From Saccharopolyspora rosea (GTDB lineage Bacteria > Actinomycetota > Actinomycetes > Mycobacteriales > Pseudonocardiaceae): a stretch of DNA of 64,000 nucleotides. The notes under the pieces were generated by a model. The model had not been told where the DNA came from and did not search any database. It worked only from the letters and a program-made list of their open reading frames with translations. Positions within the stretch are counted from its first letter, which is position 1, and every line of letters starts with the position of its first letter. The position numbers and the translations under genes were made by a program. Where the stretch lies: contig NZ_CP102826.1 of the NCBI RefSeq assembly GCF_025643595.1, positions 4,960,001 through 5,024,000 of the forward strand. The letters run 5' to 3'. Of the stretch, positions 25,342 to 35,541 are shown one piece after another.

Positions 25342-25446
25342 GCGCCTGTCTCCGAACCTGCTCCCAGAACAGGCGTGGCAAGCGGCGACAGCCGCTTCCT
25401 ACGTCGGTGAGCGGTCTCGCAGCCCGCACCACCGCGGGTTCTCAGC
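25339..25446 (+). repeat. Stop-codon-anchored dispersed element, copy 1
   Basis: Starts with the ATPase stop (TGAGCGCCTGTCTCCGAACC) and contains two stems: CGCCTGT/ACAGGCG (25343-25349 with 25369-25375) and AAGCGGC-GACA-GCCGCTT (25380-25397). The part 25380-25436 matches 59162-59218 at 47 of 57 positions, and GGTTCTCAGC closes both. A third copy lies reversed at 49552-49640. Probably works as a terminator, but its spread suggests a REP-like or mobile origin. The 334-bp gap 25342-25675 holds only this and a second dispersed repeat. Confidence 0.7.
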
Positions 25447-25528
25447 GGTCGGCTCGCGAGGACAGCCCCGACGCCGTGTATCGGACATACAAAAGGAGGG
25501 GCTCCCACAGCCGATGTGACTGTGGCGC

Positions 25529-25570
25529 GTCAGCGCCTCCGTGGGGGGCGGCGGTCGGGCGACGGGCGGG
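25529..25570 (-). repeat. Single intergenic copy of the repeat found in the sugar ATPase gene
   Basis: The reverse complement of 25529-25570 matches 51099-51140 at 39 of 42 positions; the three differences are all C/T exchanges. Core word: GTCAGCGCCTCCGTGGGGGG (25529-25548). At 51105-51320 the same sequence is part of a 54-bp unit repeated four times inside a coding sequence. Confidence 0.75.
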
Positions 25571-25675
25571 CCGCTGAGGTTCCGCCACCGGCACCGCCAC
25601 GCACAACGAGTTCGAAGGCAGGAAGACCCCGGTGCGGCGCGGCGGATACCGTGGCACGCCGGGGAGGAGATCAGG

Positions 25676-27397
<1,722 letters not shown>

Positions 27398-27403
<6 letters not shown>

Positions 27404-29467
27404 GTCGGCGTGCCGCCCCAGCAGCGCGCGCGCCCTGTCGTCGCCCAGCAGGGCCAGGATCTCCCCCGCCTCGCGCCGGTGCCGGGCGGCGCCGTCCGCG
27501 TCGCCCTGGCGCGTGGCGATCTCGGCGAGCACTTCCAGGACGGCGGCCGTGTCGGCGGCCGACCGCACCTCCCGGCACAGCCCGAGCGCCCGCTGCGCCC
27601 ATCCGGCGGCCTCCGGCACGTCGCCGACCTGCAGGTGCGCCTGCGCCAGGGACAGCGCGATCTTCGCCGGGTTGGCGCGCTCGCCGAGTCCGACGAAGAA
27701 GTCGAACGCCTCCCGCAGCCGCGGGATCGCCTCGTCGCCGCGTCCGGCCGCCGTCAACACCCGCCCCGAGTGCATGCGGTAGAGCCCGCGCGGGCGTTCG
27801 CGGCGATCCGGTTCGAACCGGGTCTCCACGATCTCCCGGGACTTCTCGAAGCACTCCAGCGCCGCGTCGAACTCGCCCCGGCGCTCGTGGATCAGCCCGG
27901 ACCACTCGACGGCGCTCTGCCGACCGAGGGCGTCGCCGATGCGGTCGGCGAGCGCCGCGGAGCGCTCGAAGTGCTCCTGCGCGGTGTCGTACTCGTGGGC
28001 GATGAAGTAGGCGGACCCGTGCTGGGAGTGCATCCGGACCAGGGCCCGATCGTCACCGGCGCGCTCCGCGGCCGCCACGCCGAGCGGCTGGACGGCGAGG
28101 ACGTCCTCGTAGTGGTCGCGGTCGACGTGGTACGGGAAGAGGCTTTCGCACAGCTGCCACACGCGGTCGTGCATCCCGGCCTCCGCGGCCACCCGGACCA
28201 CCTCGGTCAGCGTCGCGCGCTCGGCGTCCAGATCCGCCAGCGCCCTGGCGTGCGCGTCCTCGCCGCGGTGGGCCGGGACGACGTCGGCGTAGCGGTCGCT
28301 GAGCCGACGGCGCTTCGACAGCACCACGTCGCGGGCCATGACGAAATCGTGGTAGTGCCGGACGATCCGGCGCAGCGCGTCCTCGCGGTGCGCCGCCGGG
28401 TCCTCCTCCAGCGCCTTGGCCCGCGCGTGCTGGCGCAGCAGGGCGTGGAAGCGGTGGCGACCGCTCTTGGCGGGCATCAGCAGGTTGGCTCGGGTGAGGG
28501 CGAGGAGGGTTTCCTCGGCGACCGGTTCGGGCTGGTCGAGCAGCGCCGCCGCGGCGGCGGGCGAGAACTCCGCGCCGGGGTGCAGCCCCAGCAACCGGTA
28601 GGCGCGGCGCAGCTCGTCCGGCAGGTCGCGGTAGGCGGACTCGAACTGGGCCCGCAGCAGCCGTTCGCCGTCGACCTCCAGCCGGTCCAGCAGGTCCGCC
28701 ACCACTCTGTCCACATAGGACGATATCGAGGATCGCCCGCGCAACCCGGCGGCGGCGATCTGCAACGCCATCGGCAGCCTGCCGCACGCCGCGCTGAGCT
28801 TGCGCAACGCCGGTTCCGCGTCCGGCTCGGACACCGCGGCGGACAGCAGCCGCAACGCGGCGTCCTCCTCGAACGGCGCCAACGGCAGCGGCACCACTCC
28901 CCCGCCCAGGAACGGCAGTTCGCGGCGGGAGGTGACCAGCACCGCGCTCGCCGCCGAGGACGGCAGCAGGGCCAGGACCTGCGCGGAGGTCGCCGCGTCG
29001 TCCAGGACGACCAGCATCCGGCGGGACGTGGTGAGGTTGCGGAACGCGGCCACGCGCTCCTGCTCACCGGCGGGCACGTCGGCCAGGCCCAGCTGCGGCA
29101 GGAACGTGCCGAGCACCTCGGCCGGGGTGCGCGGCCGGTCGGATCCGCCGATCTCGCCGACCAGGACACCGTCCGGGAAGCGGTCCTTGACCCGGTGCGC
29201 CCACCGCAGCGCGGTCATCGTCTTGCCGACGCCGGGCATGCCGCTGAGCACCGCGATCAGCGGGCGCCCCGCCTCGTCGGCCTCGTCGAGGTGCCGGTCC
29301 AGCGCGTCGAGTTCGGCAGTCCGGTTGGCGAACCCGATGAACGCCGGGTCCAGGGGCAGCATGTCCGGCCTCGGCGGTCGCGCGCCGCCGCCGAACTGCA
29401 ACAGCAGCTGGTCGACGCGCCCCGCCTGCACCAAGCCGCCCTGGACGTCACCGGTGTTGCTGTTCAT
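27398..29467 (-). CDS. STAND NTPase: NB-ARC domain plus TPR repeats
   Basis: A 689-residue protein. After a short N-terminal stretch comes an NB-ARC ATPase: Walker A GMPGVGKT at 76-83, Walker B RRMLVVLDDA, sensor-like AVLVTSRRELPF, and the GxP motif CGRLPMALQIAA. A winged-helix-like region (YRDLPDELRRAYRLLGLHPG) and about five TPR-type repeats follow (about 400-680; SAYFIAHEYDTAQEHFERSA, HERRGEFDAALECFEKS). It resembles the ATPase-TPR part of AfsR-type regulators but has no DNA-binding SARP domain and no recognised effector domain. STAND proteins act as ligand-triggered oligomeric switches in signalling or phage defence. ATG 29467 has GGGGGA upstream. Converges, with 6 bp overlap, on the repeat-bearing GT-B-like gene. 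Confidence 0.85.
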
Positions 29468-29545
29468 GCGTTCCCCCACCGAGGCTGTCGATCACCTCCG
29501 CCGACCATACCGGCCCGGCCGTCGGCATCGCCTCCGTCACACATA

Positions 29546-29574
29546 GTTGCGCAACACAACCATTCCGTTAGCGT
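29546..29574 (+). promoter_or_regulatory. Promoter with overlapping palindrome before the methyltransferase gene
   Basis: TTGCGC (29547-29552) and TAGCGT (29569-29574), 16 bp apart, are a plausible -35/-10 pair. The 10-bp palindrome GTTGCGCAAC (29546-29555) covers the -35 and could be an operator. Confidence 0.4.
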
Positions 29575-29606
29575 GAGCGGCAGAGCCGATCGTGAGGAGG
29601 ACAGGC

Positions 29607-30464
29607 GTGGCATCGAACGAGCAGTGGGACATCGTCTCCGGTGTCGGCATCACCGCGCTGATGGTCGCGGTCGCGCGCGCCACCGAGAGCCGCCGCGACG
29701 ACGCCCTGGTGCACGACCCGTACGCCGCGGTGCTCGCCGAAGCGTCCGGGGCACCGCAGGTGGCCGCTGCCGAGCAGCACGCGAACTGGGACGACACCAC
29801 CCAGTACATCGGGTTGCGCTCCCGCTACTTCGACGACTTCTTCCGGCGGGCCGCCGACGAGGGAGCGCGGCAGGCGGTGGTCCTGGCGTCCGGGCTGGAC
29901 ACCCGGGCGTTCCGGCTGGACTGGCCGGAGGGCTTCCGGGTGTTCGAGATCGACCAGCCGAAGGTGCTGGAGTTCAAGGACACCGCGCTGGCCGACCGCG
30001 GCGTCCAGCCGCGCTGCGAGCGCACCGCCGTGCCGGTCGACCTGCGCGAGGACTGGCCCGCCGCGCTCCGCTCCGCCGGGTTCGACCCGGGCGCGCCGAC
30101 CGCGTGGCTGGCCGAGGGCTTGATGCCCTACCTCCCGGCCGCGGCCGTGCTGCGGCTGCTGGAGGCCGTCGACGAGCTGTCCGCACCGGGCAGCGCGTTC
30201 GCCGTGGAGAACATCACCGCCACCAGGCCGACGCTGCTCGCCGACGAGCTGTCCGAGACCTCCCGGGAATGGGGCGTGGACATCAACTCGCTGTTCAGCG
30301 AGGACGACCGCCCCGCCGTCGCCGACCGGCTCGGCGCGCTCGGCTGGAAGGTGCACCAGACCCCGGTCCCGGACGTCGCCGCCCACTACGGCAGGACGCT
30401 CGGCCCCATCGCGGAGCGGCTGTCCGCCGTGGGCAACATGCTCATCGCCCAACGGCCGCACTGA
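29607..30464 (+). CDS. SAM-dependent methyltransferase, TIGR00027 / leucine carboxyl methyltransferase-like
   Basis: A 285-residue class I methyltransferase of the family expanded in mycobacteria. Signatures: GVGITALMVAVARATES, YIGLRSRYFDDFF, VVLASGLDTRAFRLDWP (SAM site), VFEIDQPKVLEFK, and AWLAEGLMPYLP. Substrates of the family are mostly unknown; some methylate polyketide or fatty carboxylates. GTG 29607 was chosen over GTG 29592 because GAGGAGG sits 6 nt upstream and the family begins with an N-terminus like ASNEQWDI. Its gene is divergent from the STAND gene. Confidence 0.88.
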   Translation: MASNEQWDIVSGVGITALMVAVARATESRRDDALVHDPYAAVLAEASGAPQVAAAEQHANWDDTTQYIGLRSRYFDDFFRRAADEGARQAVVLASGLDTRAFRLDWPEGFRVFEIDQPKVLEFKDTALADRGVQPRCERTAVPVDLREDWPAALRSAGFDPGAPTAWLAEGLMPYLPAAAVLRLLEAVDELSAPGSAFAVENITATRPTLLADELSETSREWGVDINSLFSEDDRPAVADRLGALGWKVHQTPVPDVAAHYGRTLGPIAERLSAVGNMLIAQRPH

Positions 30465-30534
30465 CGCCGGAGCGCTTCGAGGGTCCTCCGCGTGGCGCTA
30501 CCCGCACCGCCGCGCGGAAGACCTCGACGCACCC

Positions 30535-31122
30535 CTATTCGTCCACAAGGGACAGTTCGGCGAAGCGGACCGGGAAACCCGCGCCGTACGGCGAGGCGCA
30601 CATCGGTCCGGCCTCGGCCTCGGTGTCCGGCGGGAAGTAGGCGACGCGCAGCACCGTCTCCGGGGTGCCGCCGTCGGCGGCGTAGCGGACCGTGACGGCG
30701 TCGCCGCTGCGGTGCAGCTCGACGGTGATCGACTCGACCGGGCCGCACACCCGCTCCAGCGGGACCATGCTCCAGTCCGACAGGTCGCGGGTCACCACCG
30801 CGCTCACCATGGGTTCACCGTCGACCAGGGCGGCGCCCGCCTTGATCCAGTTCCGCTCGTCCAGCCGCAGGAGCAGGCCCGCCTGGTCGTACTGCTCGCG
30901 GTAGTCGCCGAAAACGCGCACCGACAACCGGAACCGGGCGCCCACCGGGCGCAGCAGCGCGTGGCCGGTGTCGGCGACGTGCCCGTGCTGCGTGGTGCGC
31001 CAGAAGTCGGTGCCGGAGTCGGCGGTCACCGTCAACCCCGCGTACGACAACCAGTTCACCGGCCGGTTCAGCCATCGCCATCCGCTGAGCCCGAACAACG
31101 TGATGTCCTCGGCCTGCTGCAT
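30535..31122 (-). CDS. DUF1349 (concanavalin-like) protein
   Basis: A 195-residue beta-sandwich protein of the DUF1349 family: NWLSYAGLTVTADSGTDFWRTT, DYREQYDQAGLLLRLDERNWIKAG (in part QYDQAGLLLRLDE), and ASPYGAGFPVRFAEL near the end. Members resemble regulation-of-enolase-protein-1-like lectin folds, with no known chemistry. ATG 31122 with GGGTGGG upstream was chosen; 33 more codons are open upstream but look non-coding. Same strand as the helicase, 180 bp apart; 31123-31302 shows nothing else. Confidence 0.8.
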   Translation of the reverse strand: MQQAEDITLFGLSGWRWLNRPVNWLSYAGLTVTADSGTDFWRTTQHGHVADTGHALLRPVGARFRLSVRVFGDYREQYDQAGLLLRLDERNWIKAGAALVDGEPMVSAVVTRDLSDWSMVPLERVCGPVESITVELHRSGDAVTVRYAADGGTPETVLRVAYFPPDTEAEAGPMCASPYGAGFPVRFAELSLVDE

Positions 31123-31302
31123 GCCCACCCGCTTCGTCGAAGTCCGGCCAGTCCCCCGCACGGCTTCCGGACGCCAGACGATATCGGAACTCCCGCGACC
31201 GCGACCAGACGACGATCGCACGTCGACGCTCCACCCGGGACACCGCAGGCCGCGAACCGGACATCCCGCCTCCGGGTGCCCCGGACGAGCCGCCCGGCGC
31301 GA

Positions 31303-33828
31303 TCAGTCGAGGCGGTCGACGGCGGTGATCCGGAGGACGGCGTGGCCGGCTTCGTCGGACGCGGCGAGGTCGACCTCGGCGCTGACGCCCCAGTCCCGGT
31401 CGCCCTCGGGATCGTCGAAGATCTGCCGGACCCGCCAGCGGTCGGCCTCCTCGGTGATCATCAGCAGCGCGGGGCCGCGCGCGTCCGGACCGGTGCCGAT
31501 CTCGTCGTGCTCGGCGAAGTAGTCCTCCAGCGCGTCGGCCCAGGCGTCGGCGTCCCATCCGGACTCGGCGTCCAGCTCGCCCAGCTCGTCGTAGCGGCGG
31601 CGGGCCGCCAGTTCGACGCGGCGGAACAGGGCGTTGCGGACCTGGACCCGGAACGCCCGCTCGTTCGCGGTGATCCGTTCCGGCTGCTGCTCGGTCGCGG
31701 CGGCCGGGACGTCCTCGTCGCCGGGGTGGCGCAGCTTCTCCCACTCGTCGAGCAGGCTGGAGTCGACCTGGCGGACCAGCTCGCCGAGCCACTCGATGAT
31801 GTCGGTGAGCTCCTCGGTCTTGGCGTCGTCGGGCACGGTGTGCCGCAGCGCCTTGTAGACGTCGGCCAGGTAGCGCAGCACCAGGCCCTCGGAGCGGGCC
31901 AGCCCGTAGTGGCCGACGTACTCGACGAAGTTCATCGCCCGCTCGTACATGTCGCGGGCCACGGACTTCGGCGACAGCTCGTGCTCACCGACCCACGGGT
32001 GCCCCTTGCGGTAGGTCTCGTAGGCGGCGTCGAGGAGTTCCTCCAGCGGTTTGGGGTGGGTGATCTCCTCCAGCAGCTCCATCCGCTCGTCGTACTCGAT
32101 GCCGTCGGCCTTCATCTGCGCGACGGCCTCGCCGCGGGCCTTGAACTGCTGCGCCGACAACACCTGCCGCGGATCGTCCAGTGTGGACTCGATGACGGAC
32201 AGCACGTCCAGCGGGTACGACGGCGACTCGCGGTCCAGCAGTTCGACGGCGGCCAGCGCGAACGGCGACAGCGGCTGGTTCAGCGCGAAGTCGAACTGCA
32301 GGTCCACGGTCAGCCGCACCCGGCGCCCCTGCTCGTCGGGTTCGTCGAGCTGCTCCACGACCCCGGCGGCCAGCAGCGCCCGGTAGATCGCGATGGCCCG
32401 CAGGACGTGCCTGCGCTGCGCCGCGCGGTCCTCGTGGTTGTCGGTGAGCAGGTGCTTCATCGCCGCGAACGCGTCGCCGGGGCGGTTGATCACGTTCAGC
32501 AGCATCGCGTGGTTGACCTGGAAGCTGGAGCGCAGCGGCTCCGGTTCGGCGGCCACCAGCTTCTCGAAGGTCTTCTCGCTCCAGGACACGAAGCCCTCGG
32601 GCGCCTTCTTGCGGACCAGCTTGCGCTTCTTCTTCGGGTCGTCGCCCGCCTTGGCCAGCGCCCGCTCGTTCTCGATCTCGTGCTCGGGCGCCTGCACCTC
32701 GACGTACCCGGCGGTGTCGTAGCCCGCGCGGCCCGCCCGTCCGGCGATCTGGTGGAACTCGCGGGCCTTGAGGTGCCGGGTGCGGGTGCCGTCGAACTTC
32801 GTCAACCCGGTCAGCAGCACGGTGCGGATCGGCACGTTGATGCCCACGCCGAGGGTGTCGGTGCCGCAGATGACCTTCAACAACCCGGCCTGCGCGAGCT
32901 GTTCCACCAGCCGCCGGTACTTCGGCAGCATCCCGGCGTGGTGCACGCCGATGCCGTGGCGCACCAACCGGGACAGCGTCTTGCCGAACCCCGCGGTGAA
33001 CCGGAAGTCGCCGATCGCCTCGGCGATCCGGTCGCGCTGCTCGCGGCTGGCGACCTTGACGCTCATCAGCGCCTGCGCCTGCTCCAGCGCCGACGCCTGG
33101 TTGAAGTAGACGACGTAGATCGGCGCCTGCTGCCCGGCCAGCAGCTCCTCGATGGTCTCGTGCAGCGGCGTCTTGGCGTAGCGGAAGGTCAGCGGGATGG
33201 GCCGTTCCGCCGAGGTCACCACCGCCGTCTCGCGCCCGGTGCGCCGGGTGAGGTCGTCGCGGAAGAACGTGACGTCGCCGAGCGTGGCGGACATCAGCAC
33301 GAACTGGACGCGCGGCAGTTCCAGCAGCGGCACCTGCCAGGCCCAGCCGCGCTCCGGTTCGGCGTAGAAGTGGAACTCGTCCATCACGACCTGGTCGACA
33401 TCGGCGTCGGCGCCGTCCCGCAGCGCGATGTTGGCCAGGATCTCCGCGGTGCAGCAGATGATCGGCGCGTCGGCGTTGACGCTGCTGTCGCCGGTCATCA
33501 TGCCGACGTTGTCCGCGCCGAAGACCTCGACCAGCGAGAAGAACTTCTCCGACACCAGGGCCTTGATCGGCGCGGTGTAGAAGGTGCGCTTGCCCGCGGC
33601 GAGCGCGGTGAAGTGCGCGCCGGTGGCGACCAGGCTCTTGCCGGAGCCGGTGGGCGTGCTCAGGATCAGGTTGGCCCCGGTGACGACCTCCATCAGCGCT
33701 TCCTCCTGCGCCGGGTAGAGCTCGATGCCCTGGCCGGTGGTCCACTCGGTGAACGCTTCGAGCAGGGCGTCGGGGTCGGGGTCGCCGGTGCCGGGGTCTG
33801 CTGCTGGGAGGTGATCGGTGAGCATCAT
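31303..33828 (-). CDS. SKI2/HelY-like DEAD/DEAH helicase with DUF3516 tail
   Basis: An 841-residue superfamily 2 helicase. Motifs: Q-like ELYPAQEEALM, Walker A STPTGSGKSLVA, DEFHFYAEPERGWAW (DEAH-box variant DEFH), VLMSATLGD, VYFNQASALEQAQ, TDTLGVGINVPIRTVLLTGL, and QIAGRAGRAGYDTAGYV (arginine-finger region). From about 430 on it carries the DUF3516 domain typical of actinobacterial members. Likely an RNA helicase of the Ski2 type acting in RNA turnover or ribosome processing; direct evidence for the family is thin. ATG 33828 follows CGGAGC. Begins 20 bp after the TPP enzyme gene, same strand. Confidence 0.9.
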   Translation of the reverse strand: MMLTDHLPAADPGTGDPDPDALLEAFTEWTTGQGIELYPAQEEALMEVVTGANLILSTPTGSGKSLVATGAHFTALAAGKRTFYTAPIKALVSEKFFSLVEVFGADNVGMMTGDSSVNADAPIICCTAEILANIALRDGADADVDQVVMDEFHFYAEPERGWAWQVPLLELPRVQFVLMSATLGDVTFFRDDLTRRTGRETAVVTSAERPIPLTFRYAKTPLHETIEELLAGQQAPIYVVYFNQASALEQAQALMSVKVASREQRDRIAEAIGDFRFTAGFGKTLSRLVRHGIGVHHAGMLPKYRRLVEQLAQAGLLKVICGTDTLGVGINVPIRTVLLTGLTKFDGTRTRHLKAREFHQIAGRAGRAGYDTAGYVEVQAPEHEIENERALAKAGDDPKKKRKLVRKKAPEGFVSWSEKTFEKLVAAEPEPLRSSFQVNHAMLLNVINRPGDAFAAMKHLLTDNHEDRAAQRRHVLRAIAIYRALLAAGVVEQLDEPDEQGRRVRLTVDLQFDFALNQPLSPFALAAVELLDRESPSYPLDVLSVIESTLDDPRQVLSAQQFKARGEAVAQMKADGIEYDERMELLEEITHPKPLEELLDAAYETYRKGHPWVGEHELSPKSVARDMYERAMNFVEYVGHYGLARSEGLVLRYLADVYKALRHTVPDDAKTEELTDIIEWLGELVRQVDSSLLDEWEKLRHPGDEDVPAAATEQQPERITANERAFRVQVRNALFRRVELAARRRYDELGELDAESGWDADAWADALEDYFAEHDEIGTGPDARGPALLMITEEADRWRVRQIFDDPEGDRDWGVSAEVDLAASDEAGHAVLRITAVDRLD

Positions 33829-33848
33829 CGTGCTCCGATCGTCCCTGG

Positions 33849-35513
33849 TCAGCTTTCGGCCTGGCCAGCCGGGGTGGCCGAACCCACGTGGGTGGGGGCG
33901 AACATCCGCAGCCGTTGCGGGAGGACCACCACGCTCGGACCCGGGGTGGCCAGCGCCGCGGCGAGGTCGGCGCGCAGCGACTCGACCGAGGTCCGCACGG
34001 CCGGGACGCCGAAGGCCCCGGCCAGCGCGACGAAGTCGGGCCGGGCCAGCTCGGTGCCGGTGGTCTGCCCGAACGCGCCGGTCAGGTACTCGCGGAGGAT
34101 GCCGTAGCCGCCGTCGTCGACGACGAGCCACGTCACGTCCAGCCGGTGCTGCACGGCGGTGGCCAGTTCCGCGATGCCGTACATCGCGCCGCCGTCTCCG
34201 GAGACCGCGAGCGCGGGCGAGCCGGTCGCGGCGGCGCCGAGCGCGGCGGGCAGCGCGAAGCCCAGCCCGCCCGCGCCCTGCGCGCTGTGCATCGGCGCGG
34301 CGTCGGCGTTCCACGCCGACCAGGCCCAGTAGCCGAGGATCGTCATGTCCCAGAACGTCTGGGTGCCCTCCGGCAGCGCCGCGCGGACCTCGGCGAGCAC
34401 CCGTTGTTCGAGGTCGAGGTCCTGCTCGGCCAGCCGCGCGCGCACCTTCTCGCGGAGCTCGGCGACGGCGCGTTCGGCCCGGCCGTCCGGCTCGCGGCGC
34501 GGGACGCGCTCGACCAGCGCGGTCAGCGCCGCCCGCGCGTCCGCGTGCACGCCGAGCGCGGGGTGGTTGGCTTCGAGCTCGCCCGCGTCCGCCTCGATGT
34601 GGACCAGCCTGCCGCGCGGCGTGAAGCAGTGGTAGTTGCTGGTCAGCTCGCCGAGTCCGGAGCCGACCACGAGCAGCACGTCGGCGTCGGCGAGGAACTC
34701 GGTGCTGTGCCAGTCCTCCAGCCACGACTGACCGGACAGCGGGTGTTCCCAGTCGAAGACGCCCTTGCCGCCGAACGTCGTCAGCACCGGGGCGCGCAGC
34801 GCCTCGGCCAGTTCGCGCAGCGGCCCGGCGGCCCCGGCCCGGGCCACTCCGCCGCCCGCGAGGATCACCGGCCGCTCGGCGGCGGCGAGCAGCCGGGCGG
34901 CCTCGTCGAGCAGCTCCGGCAGCGGCTGCACCGCCGCCGGGGTCGCGCGGACGTCGGCGATCCGCGGGAACTCGGTGGGCGCGAGCAGGACGTCCTGCGG
35001 GATCTCCACCCACGCCGGACCGAACGGCGGCGTCGCGGCGGACTCCCACGCGGCGCGCAGCGCACCGGGGATCTGGCTGATCGCGCGGACCACGTGCACC
35101 GACTTGACCACGTCGCGGAAACTGGCCTGCTGGTCGGGCAGTTCGTGCAGGTAGCCGTGCCGCCCGCCGCCGAGACCGGCGACCGGCACCTGGCTGGAGA
35201 TGCCCAGCACCGGCACCGACGCCGCGCGGGACTCCTGCAACGACGACAGCGTCAGCAGCGCACCCGGCCCGGTCGAGACGACCATCGGCGTCACCGGGAC
35301 CGGGCCCGCCGGGTCGGCGGCCATCCGGGCGCGGGCGTGCCCGTCGGCGGCGAAGGCGAGGTTGTTCTCCACCCGGGCGCCGACCACCCGCAGGTCCGGC
35401 GCCCGGCGCAACGCCTCGAACAGGCCGAGGGCGTGCTGCCCGGGCAGCCCGAACACGGTCCGGGCGCCCAGCGCCCGCAGCGTCTCGACGACCAGGTCGC
35501 CACCGATGCGCAT
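33849..35513 (-). CDS. Thiamine-diphosphate-dependent enzyme, acetolactate synthase-like
   Basis: A 554-residue three-domain TPP enzyme. N-terminal PYR domain (GARTVFGLPGQHALGLFEAL; the catalytic Glu is likely in GARVENNLAFAADGHAR), a central Rossmann domain (PVILAGGGVARAGA), and a C-terminal PP domain with GDGGAMYGIAEL and DDGGYGILREY forming the GDG...metal motif. The family includes acetolactate synthase, benzoylformate decarboxylase and oxalyl-CoA decarboxylase. The exact substrate is unclear; in an operon with a sodium:solute symporter and a PucR regulator it may decarboxylate or condense an imported organic acid. ATG 35513 has GGAG 6 nt upstream; ATG 35519 is the alternative with GGAG directly adjacent. 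Confidence 0.85.
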   Translation of the reverse strand: MRIGGDLVVETLRALGARTVFGLPGQHALGLFEALRRAPDLRVVGARVENNLAFAADGHARARMAADPAGPVPVTPMVVSTGPGALLTLSSLQESRAASVPVLGISSQVPVAGLGGGRHGYLHELPDQQASFRDVVKSVHVVRAISQIPGALRAAWESAATPPFGPAWVEIPQDVLLAPTEFPRIADVRATPAAVQPLPELLDEAARLLAAAERPVILAGGGVARAGAAGPLRELAEALRAPVLTTFGGKGVFDWEHPLSGQSWLEDWHSTEFLADADVLLVVGSGLGELTSNYHCFTPRGRLVHIEADAGELEANHPALGVHADARAALTALVERVPRREPDGRAERAVAELREKVRARLAEQDLDLEQRVLAEVRAALPEGTQTFWDMTILGYWAWSAWNADAAPMHSAQGAGGLGFALPAALGAAATGSPALAVSGDGGAMYGIAELATAVQHRLDVTWLVVDDGGYGILREYLTGAFGQTTGTELARPDFVALAGAFGVPAVRTSVESLRADLAAALATPGPSVVVLPQRLRMFAPTHVGSATPAGQAES

Positions 35514-35541
35514 CGTCATCTCCGTTCCGCCGCCGCGCCCG

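Noticed and set aside
31303..35049. A single 1248-residue minus-strand protein combining the helicase with an N-terminal extension
   Set aside because: The extension is the shadow of the thiamine-diphosphate enzyme read in another frame. Helicase similarity and a ribosome site begin at 33828.
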